DNA of 16,525 nt, taken from Christensenellaceae bacterium. Its GTDB lineage: Bacteria; Bacillota; Clostridia; Christensenellales; Borkfalkiaceae. The DNA lies in assembly GCA_016295005.1 (NCBI GenBank), contig JAEDMA010000021.1, positions 1 to 16,525 of the forward strand, read 5' to 3'. The first letter of the stretch is position 1, and each line of letters starts with the position of its first letter. The notes beneath the pieces were generated by a model. The model saw only the letters and a list, made by a program, of their open reading frames with translations. It had not been told where the DNA came from and made no database searches. Both the position numbers and the translations under genes were made by a program. This document shows positions 1-5,499 of this stretch, piece after piece.

Positions 1-227
1 CTTAACGTTCCGCAGGCAACGACGATTGCGTCCGCGCCGATAACGCTTGCTTTTTTAATATTACGGAAGGTTATCTCCCGCAATTCTCTTACGCTTTTAT
101 TTCCGTACGGAGCATTTTCGTTATCTCCGAAATAATAGTAATCGGTCCCCGTGTTGTATTCGTTAAGTTTTTTTAGTACCGATAATCCGCCGACTCCGCT
201 GTCGATTAAAAGAATTTTCTTTCTCAT
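1..227 (-). CDS. murI: Glutamate racemase, N-terminal part (cut by window edge)
   Basis: MurI interconverts L- and D-glutamate in the cytoplasm and supplies D-Glu for peptidoglycan. Only the first 75 codons are in the window; the gene continues beyond position 1. Reading the minus strand from the ATG at 227 gives a start MRKKILLIDSGVGGLSVL, the family's DSGVGGL substrate-binding loop at residues 9-15. It continues with YYFGDNENAPYGNKS (family pattern YxGDxxxxPYG) and ends in ADAIVVACGTL. The cysteine at about residue 73 is the expected N-terminal catalytic Cys. The usual Cys-Asn-Thr is Cys-Gly-Thr here, which is odd. The start fits the family exactly, yet there is no Shine-Dalgarno sequence, and a possible -10 lies only 8 bases upstream of the ATG. 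It diverges from rpsT. An aspartate/glutamate racemase paralogue cannot be excluded from the N-terminus alone. Confidence 0.87.
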   Translation of the reverse strand, partial: MRKKILLIDSGVGGLSVLKKLNEYNTGTDYYYFGDNENAPYGNKSVRELREITFRNIKKASVIGADAIVVACGTL

Positions 228-235
228 ATCGTTAA

Positions 236-266
236 ATTGTATGTCTATAATCCCTGAAATAGTGAA
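236..266 (-). promoter_or_regulatory. Possible murI promoter, leaderless arrangement
   Basis: On the minus strand a TACAAT -10 (241-236) lies 8 bases before the murI ATG. A poor -35, TTCACT (266-261), sits at 19-bp spacing. A start 7 bases past the -10 would leave about two bases of 5' leader. The -10 is reasonable, but the -35 and spacing are weak. Confidence 0.35.
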
Positions 267-303
267 AAACCGGTATAAAAGAAAAATATTCGTTAAAATT
301 TCG

Positions 304-332
304 TTGCTTTTATATTTTTTTTATGTTAGAAT
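304..332 (+). promoter_or_regulatory. Sigma-A-type promoter of rpsT
   Basis: TTGCTT (304-309), a 17-bp spacer and TAGAAT (327-332), with TGT directly before the -10 (extended -10). The predicted start near 339 gives a leader of about 31 bases, with AAGGAG at 355-360 and the ATG at 370. Confidence 0.75.
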
Positions 333-369
333 ATGAACTGTACGAAATGAAAAGAAGGAGTGCATTGAA

Positions 370-771
370 ATGCCAAACATTAAATCTGCTAAAAAAAGAG
401 TTGTCGTAAATCAAAAAAAGACGGAACAAAACAAATCCATTCGTTCCGCTTTGAGAACCGATATAAAGAAGATCGAACTTTTGATTAAAGAAGGCAAAGT
501 TGCCGAAGCAAAAGCAAACCTTTCTTCCGTTTTCGCTTCTATCGATTCCGCAAGCTCTAAAAATATAATTCACAAAAATAACGCTGCCAACAAGAAAGCA
601 AGACTTTCTAGACTTGTTTACGTTGCCGAAGTAAACGCTCCCGCCGAAGTTAAAGTTGCGGAAGTTAAAGAAGAAGTTAAGACTGAACCCGTTGCGGAAG
701 TCGCCAACGAAGAACCCGTTAAAAAAACGAGAAAACCCAGAGCGAAGAAAACCGAAACGGTTGCCGAATAA
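370..771 (+). CDS. rpsT: 30S ribosomal protein S20 with a C-terminal charged extension
   Basis: S20 is a primary 16S rRNA-binding protein of the small subunit. Residues 1 to about 87 match S20: an MPNIKSAKKR start, a basic helix with SAxRTDIKK, and the conserved IIHKNNAANKKARLSRLV near the end of the core. Family members are normally about 85-90 residues; this one is 133. The extra 46 residues begin with an acidic/lysine stretch built on repeated AEVK/EEVK/AEVA units. They end in a basic patch, KKTRKPRAKK (about 117-126), followed by TETVAE. The start is well supported, with AAGGAG nine bases upstream and a strong promoter. It is monocistronic: divergent from murI and closed by a terminator at 794-820. 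Codon use and reading frame run smoothly into the tail, so this is not an obvious frameshift. The tail's role is unknown; low-complexity tails are tolerated on several ribosomal proteins. Confidence 0.95.
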   Translation: MPNIKSAKKRVVVNQKKTEQNKSIRSALRTDIKKIELLIKEGKVAEAKANLSSVFASIDSASSKNIIHKNNAANKKARLSRLVYVAEVNAPAEVKVAEVKEEVKTEPVAEVANEEPVKKTRKPRAKKTETVAE

Positions 772-793
772 TTTTTGGTAAATGTGCATTTTG

Positions 794-820
794 AAACCGC
801 CGAAACATCGGCGGTTTTTT
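794..820 (+). terminator. Intrinsic terminator of rpsT
   Basis: A 10-bp stem (794-803 with 808-817, core ACCGCCGA/TCGGCGGT), four-base loop AACA and a T run to 820. It begins 23 bases after the rpsT stop. Confidence 0.92.
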
Positions 821-960
821 AAGCTTTGGCGAAATTTGTTTTTCCCCCGTTTTTATAAAATATAAATACTTAAAACGTCGTTTTATCGGCAACCCGATTA
901 ATAAGTAACCGTAAAAAACTAAAACCACGTTTGTCTTTCGATTTAAACCCGGATAAAGAT
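821..960. other. Non-coding gap with two small hairpins
   Basis: No credible gene is seen on either strand between the rpsT terminator and the palindrome at 961-990. TAAAACGTCGTTTTA (871-885) can fold as a 6-bp hairpin. ATCGG-CAAC-CCGAT (885-898) can form a second one. On the plus strand these precede the palindromic terminator, so a short plus-strand RNA is conceivable. Promoter support is weak: an AT-rich stretch near 850-870 without a well-spaced -35. Confidence 0.35.
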
Positions 961-990
961 TAAAGCCGCCCGATCGTTCGGGCGGCTTTA
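961..990 (-). terminator. Terminator after spoVM (possibly bidirectional)
   Basis: A perfect 13-bp stem (961-973 with 978-990, core AAGCCGCCCGA) with a four-base loop starts one base after the spoVM stop. The minus-strand flank reads TTTAATCTTTAT and the plus-strand flank TTTATTTATTCTTC. It could therefore also stop transcription coming from the rpsT side. Confidence 0.8.
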
Positions 991-991
991 T

Positions 992-1081
992 TTATTCTTC
1001 TTTCGGATTTCGCTTTCTGCAAAAGAAAAAGCGCAAAATTTTTCCTAATGCGGCAGGTGTTTTAATACAGCAAATTTTCAT
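992..1081 (-). CDS. spoVM: Stage V sporulation protein SpoVM (29 aa)
   Basis: SpoVM is a tiny amphipathic helix made in the mother cell. It binds the positively curved forespore membrane, anchors SpoIVA and is needed for spore cortex and coat. The minus strand from 1081 encodes 29 residues beginning MKICCIKTPAALGKILR, then FFFCRKRNPKEE. From memory, the B. subtilis protein begins MKFYTIKLPKFLGGIVR. The two share M1, K2, I6, K7, P9, L12, G13, I15 and R17 with no gaps, including the proline important for curvature sensing. A strong ribosome site, AAGAGGTGG, lies four bases before the ATG, and a sigma-E-like promoter is upstream. A terminator follows the stop directly. In B. subtilis spoVM also lies close to rpe. 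Odd points are three cysteines (C4, C5, C21) and a charged C-terminus a few residues longer than in Bacillus. It is too short for most gene finders. Confidence 0.87.
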   Translation of the reverse strand: MKICCIKTPAALGKILRFFFCRKRNPKEE

Positions 1082-1108
1082 TTTTCCACCTCTTTTTACG
1101 ATAGTAAC

Positions 1109-1137
1109 ATTATATGTCCTAAAAAGCCGAAAGTTGA
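1109..1137 (-). promoter_or_regulatory. Sigma-E-like promoter of spoVM
   Basis: On the minus strand, TCAACTT (1137-1131), a 14-bp spacer and CATATAAT (1116-1109). The B. subtilis sigma-E consensus is roughly KMATATT, 14-15 bp, CATACAMT. The -10 matches 7 of 8 positions and the -35 5 of 7. The TATAAT core also fits sigma-A, but no good -35 exists at 17 bp. It lies between the rpe stop and spoVM, so spoVM appears to be transcribed on its own. Confidence 0.55.
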
Positions 1138-1151
1138 ACCGCTGTTGCAAG

Positions 1152-1808
1152 TTATAGGTTTCTTAATAATCTTATCGCCTCTTTTCTGTCGGGGTGATTA
1201 AACACCGTACTGCCCGCAACGATAACGTTTGCGCCGGCTTTTTTCACCGCGCCGACGTTTTCGAAAGTAATTCCCCCGTCGATTTCTATATCAATCTCTT
1301 TTCCCGTGGCGTCGACGATTTTTTTAACTTTTTCGATTTTAGGTATGACGCCGTCAATAAATTTTTGTCCGCCGAAACCGGGAAAAACGCTCATCAACAG
1401 TACCATATCGCAATATTCGATAATGTTTTCTATTTCTTCTACCGAAGTATCGGGATTTATTACCGCGCCGCATTTTACGCCGAGATTTTTTATTGCAAGC
1501 AAAGTATCTTTCAATCTGTCTTTACACGCCTCTTGATGCACGGTAATAATATCCGCGCCGGCTTCGGCAAATCTTTCTATATAGTTCCACGGATTTAAAA
1601 TCATAAGATGAGCGTCAAAAGTTAAATCGGAATACTTTCTCGCGTCCTTTACGAGTTTTGGTCCGAACGTTATGTTCTTCACAAAATTACCGTCCATAAC
1701 GTCCAGATGGATTACGTCCGCGCCTTTTTCGGTAATATCGGCAATTTCCTCCCCCATTTTTGAAAAGTCTGCAGACAATATTGAAGGAGCAATCTTTATT
1801 TTACTCAT
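1152..1808 (-). CDS. rpe: Ribulose-phosphate 3-epimerase
   Basis: Cytosolic TIM-barrel enzyme of the pentose phosphate pathway that interconverts ribulose 5-phosphate and xylulose 5-phosphate. With the chosen start it is 218 residues, the usual length. Visible motifs are the IAPSILSADF start, HLDVMDG (H34, D36), DAHLM (H67), the phosphate-loop region MSVFPGFGGQKF and IDGGI (catalytic D177), then the AGS phosphate-binding turn. The metal/acid-base residues H34, D36, H67 and D177 are all present. I chose the ATG at 1808, not the in-frame GTG at 1820, because that GTGAGG is itself the ribosome site, six bases before the ATG. The start overlaps the rlmN stop by 8 bases, suggesting translational coupling as the last gene of the operon. 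rsgA, prkC and prpC, usually between rlmN and rpe, are absent. Confidence 0.96.
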   Translation of the reverse strand: MSKIKIAPSILSADFSKMGEEIADITEKGADVIHLDVMDGNFVKNITFGPKLVKDARKYSDLTFDAHLMILNPWNYIERFAEAGADIITVHQEACKDRLKDTLLAIKNLGVKCGAVINPDTSVEEIENIIEYCDMVLLMSVFPGFGGQKFIDGVIPKIEKVKKIVDATGKEIDIEIDGGITFENVGAVKKAGANVIVAGSTVFNHPDRKEAIRLLRNL

Positions 1809-2865
1809 TTGTTTCCTCACGTTTATTCTCGTCTAAATATCTTTGTCTTAACTGCCCGCAAGCGCCGTCAATGTCTGCGCCCATTCTTCTTCTGACCGTC
1901 GCCGACAATCCACCCTTTTCGAGCAAACCCAAAAACCTGTAAGCGTCTTTATCAGCGGCGCTTTTAAGATTGTTTTCTTTTACTTCGTTAAGTCTTATAA
2001 GGTTGACGTGACACGGCTTGCCTTTTAACAATTTAATAAGCGCTTCGGCATGGCGAACGTCGTCGTTTTCGTCTTTTATCAAAACGTACTCAAAAATATA
2101 TCTTCTGCCCGTTTTGTTAAAGTAGTTTTCGCAAGCGGAAAGGATTTCTCCTATCTTATATCTTTTCGCAACGGGCATAACTTTTGCCCTTTCGTCATCA
2201 AACGGATTATGCAACGAAATGGTAAGGGTAAGCGGAATGTTTTCTTTGGCAAGATCGTAGATTTTCGGAACCAGCCCCGACGTGGACAAACTTACGTTTC
2301 TCGCGCTTATGTTTAACCCGTTTTTATCGTTTAAGAGCCTTAAAAATTTAATTACGTTATCGTAGTTGTCGAGCGGTTCGCCGCTGCCCATTAAAACGAC
2401 GTTTATTATCTTCCTGTCCTCTCCGAGTTTACCGCCCGAATACTTGTTTGCGGCAATAACTTCGCCTAAAATTTCGCCGGCGGTTAAATTTCGCACCAAC
2501 CCGTGCAAACCCGAAGCGCAGAATTTACACCCCATTCTGCAACCGACCTGCGTCGACACGCAAAGAGTATTACCGTAGGAATATTTCATCAGTACGCCTT
2601 CGATAACGTTGCCGTCGTCAAGCAGAAACAAAAACTTTTCCGTTCCGTCGACAGATTTTAGCGTTTTTATAATTTTCACCGTCTGAGCAGAAAATTCTTC
2701 CGAAAGGTTTTCTCTGAGAGTTTTAGACAATTCCGTCATTTCCGAAAATCCGAGACCGCTATGAAGCGCTTTAAAAATCTGCATTGCCCTGAACGGTTTT
2801 TCGTTTCGTTTGATAAGAATACTTTTTAACTCTTCTAATCCGTAATTCAACAAACTGTCTTTCAC
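1801..2865 (-). CDS. rlmN: Dual-specificity 23S rRNA/tRNA adenine-C2 methyltransferase RlmN
   Basis: Radical-SAM enzyme that methylates C2 of A2503 (E. coli numbering) in 23S rRNA and A37 in some tRNAs. It is 354 residues. The 4Fe-4S motif Cx3Cx2C is C109-RMG-C113-KF-C116, in the GCRMGCKFCASG context typical of RlmN rather than Cfr. The C-terminal cysteine that carries the methylene intermediate is C336, in GADIDGACGQL. GSGEPLDN is the SAM-binding GGE-type segment. It starts at GTG (2865), three bases after the rsmB stop at 2869-2867. The N-terminus (KPFRAMQIFKALH) aligns with the family's KPFRAxQ helix domain, so this start is sensible. The ribosome site is only an AGAGAG about 10 bases upstream. 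It belongs to the translation operon. Confidence 0.96.
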   Translation of the reverse strand: MKDSLLNYGLEELKSILIKRNEKPFRAMQIFKALHSGLGFSEMTELSKTLRENLSEEFSAQTVKIIKTLKSVDGTEKFLFLLDDGNVIEGVLMKYSYGNTLCVSTQVGCRMGCKFCASGLHGLVRNLTAGEILGEVIAANKYSGGKLGEDRKIINVVLMGSGEPLDNYDNVIKFLRLLNDKNGLNISARNVSLSTSGLVPKIYDLAKENIPLTLTISLHNPFDDERAKVMPVAKRYKIGEILSACENYFNKTGRRYIFEYVLIKDENDDVRHAEALIKLLKGKPCHVNLIRLNEVKENNLKSAADKDAYRFLGLLEKGGLSATVRRRMGADIDGACGQLRQRYLDENKREETNE

Positions 2866-2866
2866 T

Positions 2867-4111
2867 TTATTTTACTCTCTTTAGTTTTGCGAAGAAGAAC
2901 CCGTTTCCGCCCGAAATATCGGGTAAAAACATAACCGACTCCCCGTCTTTCTCGCACGTAAGCGGAGAGTTCACGTGTTCGGGAACAAAATTATCGTGAT
3001 TTTCCAAAAATCTTTCGATATTCTTGCCGTTTTCTCTCTTAAGAAGCGAACAAGTAGAATAATACAGATATCCACCTGTTTTAACGTATTTACAGACGTT
3101 ATTCAAAATATTGATTTGTTCGGCGCATAATTCCGTCACGTTTTCTTCTTGCCTGTTAATTTTTATATCGGGATTATCGTTCATAACCCCCGAACCGCTG
3201 CAAGGAGCGTCGCACAAAACCGCGTCAAAAAAATCGTTGAACGACGGTTCGTTTTCTTTTCCGTTAAGGATAAACGTTTTTATATTCTTCCTTTTCATTC
3301 GTTCCGCGTATTCGTTTATAAGTTCGACTCTGTGCGGATAAACGTCGCAAGAATATACTTCGTCACATTTATAAGAAAGCCTTATGCTTTTACCGCCGGG
3401 AGCGGCGCAGCAATCGAGCAACTTTTCGCAAGGCTCTACCATATCGCAAATCGCCGCCGATCCTATCGCCTGATATGTATAAACGCCCTTATCATAATCA
3501 GCGTTACGAACGAAATTATCGAGAAGATAAACGTTGTTTAACGGAGTCTTCTGATACGTATACCCTTTTTCTTTTAAGTATTCTTCGCCGTCCGTTTCGT
3601 AAAAAGCCAAGGAAGTTTTCGCATTTTCGGCAGCCATAATTTTTTCCGCTCTTTGTTCTCCGTAATCCGAAACGATTTCTTTAACCATAAAAAGCGGATA
3701 GGAATACTTTACCGACAACATTTCGAATTTGTCTTTCGGCAAAGGTATTTCCGTCGATAAATATTTTCTTAAAAAGGCGTTGACAAATCCCGCCGCCCCT
3801 CCTTTACCGAGTTTTTTAGTAAGCTCGACGGCGTTTTTGGTTACGGCATAACCATGCTTATCCAAATACTTAATCGCATATAACGAAATTTTAAGAATCG
3901 TCCTTATCGCGAGTTTCGGATTTTTATCGCACAGCGCCGATATGCAATAAGAAAGTTCTATATCTTTATCCAAAACCCCGTAAACGGTTTTTATCGTAAG
4001 CGCACGATTCTTTTCTTCGATAAAAGTCGAAGAAATCGCTTGTTTAACGAAAGTTTTATCGCTGTAAACCTTATTCAGTATCTGATAGCAATCGTAAAAC
4101 CAGTTAATCAT
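2867..4111 (-). CDS. rsmB: 16S rRNA m5C967 methyltransferase RsmB
   Basis: SAM-dependent methyltransferase modifying C967 of 16S rRNA. Residues 1 to about 125 form the NusB-like RNA-binding domain (NRALTIKTVYGVL, TKNAVELTKKLGKGGAAGFVNAFLRK). The remainder is a Rossmann methyltransferase. Motif I is LDCCAAPGGKS at 232-242. Motif IV, DAPCSGSG at 301-308, holds the product-release cysteine C304. Motif VI, YYSTCSL, carries the catalytic nucleophile C354. At 414 residues it is slightly short for a family of about 430-450. The ATG at 4111 is two bases past the fmt stop, with a weak AGG ribosome site inside the fmt end, so translation probably depends on coupling to fmt. Confidence 0.95.
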   Translation of the reverse strand: MINWFYDCYQILNKVYSDKTFVKQAISSTFIEEKNRALTIKTVYGVLDKDIELSYCISALCDKNPKLAIRTILKISLYAIKYLDKHGYAVTKNAVELTKKLGKGGAAGFVNAFLRKYLSTEIPLPKDKFEMLSVKYSYPLFMVKEIVSDYGEQRAEKIMAAENAKTSLAFYETDGEEYLKEKGYTYQKTPLNNVYLLDNFVRNADYDKGVYTYQAIGSAAICDMVEPCEKLLDCCAAPGGKSIRLSYKCDEVYSCDVYPHRVELINEYAERMKRKNIKTFILNGKENEPSFNDFFDAVLCDAPCSGSGVMNDNPDIKINRQEENVTELCAEQINILNNVCKYVKTGGYLYYSTCSLLKRENGKNIERFLENHDNFVPEHVNSPLTCEKDGESVMFLPDISGGNGFFFAKLKRVK

Positions 4112-4113
4112 TT

Positions 4114-5034
4114 TTAACCTATAAGGTCGCCCGGAGTAAATCTGTTGCCACGCAAAAAGTCTTCGGCGCTCATTCTGTTGCCGCCCGACTTTTTAATTTC
4201 TAATATTTTAACCGACCCTTTGCCGCAACCGATTTCAAGACATTTTCCGCAACTTAATATTTCGCCTATTTTGCCTTCGCCGTCAGATACTTCCGCGCGG
4301 TAAACTTTGAGCGGCGTTCCGTCTATTTCGGTATACGCTACCGGCGAAGGATTATACGCGCGAATTTTGTTAACTATATTTTCCGCGGTATCCGTCCAAT
4401 CGATCAACGCGTCTTCTTTTTTTATCATTTTGGTATAAGTCGCCTGTTCGCTATCCTGCGGTGTCAGAATCTGTTTACCCGTAGATATAATTTCAAGCGC
4501 TTTCATAATACAATCCGCTCCAAGAACGGAAAGTTTTTCAAATAAATCGCCCGCGTTATCGGTATCGTTTATAGTAATTTTTTCGGATAACAGCATGTCC
4601 CCCGTATCCACGCCGACGTCCGTTTTCATCACGGTTACACCCGTTTCTTTTTCGCCGTTTAATAGCGCGAAATTTATCGGCGACGCTCCCCTGTATTTAG
4701 GTAAAAGCGACGCATGAATGTTATACACGCCGAGTTTAGGTATGTCCAGAATTTCAGCGGAAAGAATTTGTCCGAAAGCGCAGGTAATCATAATATCGGG
4801 GGAAAGTTTTTTCAAGTCTTCAACGCCTTCAACCCTGATTTTATCGTAAGAAAAAACGGGAACGCCGTATTCTTTCGCGAGTTTCTTTACGGGACATTCG
4901 GTAATAACTTGTTTTCTTCCCACAGGCTTATCGCGGTTGGTAACAACGCCTGTAACTTCGTACTTTTTGCTGTCTAAGATTCTTTTTAAGGGGGCAACCG
5001 CAAACTCCGGCGTGCCGAGATAAACAATTTTCAT
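4114..5034 (-). CDS. fmt: Methionyl-tRNA formyltransferase
   Basis: Transfers formyl from 10-formyl-tetrahydrofolate to initiator Met-tRNA. The length of 306 residues is typical. It shows the MKIVYLGTPEFAV start, the catalytic N105-x-H107 pair in NIHASLLPKYRG (the last part is the SLLPxYRG signature), and GVDTGDM with catalytic D143. After about residue 205 comes the C-terminal OB-like tRNA-binding domain (IRAYNPSPVAYTEIDG). A strong AAAGGAG lies six bases before the ATG. It follows def by two bases (def stop 5037), so the enzymes that add and later remove the formyl group are made from one transcript. Confidence 0.97.
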   Translation of the reverse strand: MKIVYLGTPEFAVAPLKRILDSKKYEVTGVVTNRDKPVGRKQVITECPVKKLAKEYGVPVFSYDKIRVEGVEDLKKLSPDIMITCAFGQILSAEILDIPKLGVYNIHASLLPKYRGASPINFALLNGEKETGVTVMKTDVGVDTGDMLLSEKITINDTDNAGDLFEKLSVLGADCIMKALEIISTGKQILTPQDSEQATYTKMIKKEDALIDWTDTAENIVNKIRAYNPSPVAYTEIDGTPLKVYRAEVSDGEGKIGEILSCGKCLEIGCGKGSVKILEIKKSGGNRMSAEDFLRGNRFTPGDLIG

Positions 5035-5036
5035 CG

Positions 5037-5489
5037 TTACTCCTTTGATACGCTTTTCGCTTTATCTATGTACAAAATTCCGTCCAAATGATCGTACTCG
5101 TGGCAAAACGCTCTTGCGGTAAACCCTTCCGCTTTTACGGTGAAAGGTTTGCCGAACCTGTCCAACGCTTTAACGGTAACTTTCATAGGTCTTTCGACCA
5201 CGCCGTATTGACCTTTAATCGACAAACAACCTTCTTCTCCCGATTGTTTGCCCGATTGTTTTACTATCACGGGGTTAATGCATTCGTAATATTTATTTTC
5301 TGCGTAGACTATAAATATTCTTCTTAAAACACCCACTTGCGGGGCAGCCAGACCCGCGCCGTCCGCCTTAAAAAGAGTATCTTTCATGTCGTCGATAAGT
5401 TGCTGGGTTTTAGGTCCGAAGTCGGTCACTTCGAAACATTTTTTACGGAGAGTTTCATCTCCTACCTGTATAATATTTCTTATTGCCAT
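5037..5489 (-). CDS. def: Peptide deformylase
   Basis: Metalloenzyme removing the N-formyl group from nascent proteins at the ribosome exit. It is 150 residues, a compact type typical of clostridia. All three motifs are present: GAGLAAPQVG (44-53), EEGCLS with metal ligand C88, and CHEYDHLDG with ligands H130 and H134 and catalytic E131. AAAGGAG lies about six bases before the ATG. The start is 10 bases after the priA stop. Confidence 0.97.
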   Translation of the reverse strand: MAIRNIIQVGDETLRKKCFEVTDFGPKTQQLIDDMKDTLFKADGAGLAAPQVGVLRRIFIVYAENKYYECINPVIVKQSGKQSGEEGCLSIKGQYGVVERPMKVTVKALDRFGKPFTVKAEGFTARAFCHEYDHLDGILYIDKAKSVSKE

Positions 5490-5499
5490 TTTTGCTCCT

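Noticed and set aside
310..789. 159-codon minus-strand frame opposite rpsT
   Set aside because: It is the antisense of a clear S20 gene, rich in Phe, Asn and Gly as expected from complemented Lys/Glu codons, with no ribosome site.
1809..1820. Upstream GTG start for rpe adding MRKQ
   Set aside because: The GTGAGG is an ideal ribosome site for the ATG at 1808, and the shorter protein matches the family N-terminus (IAPSILSADF).
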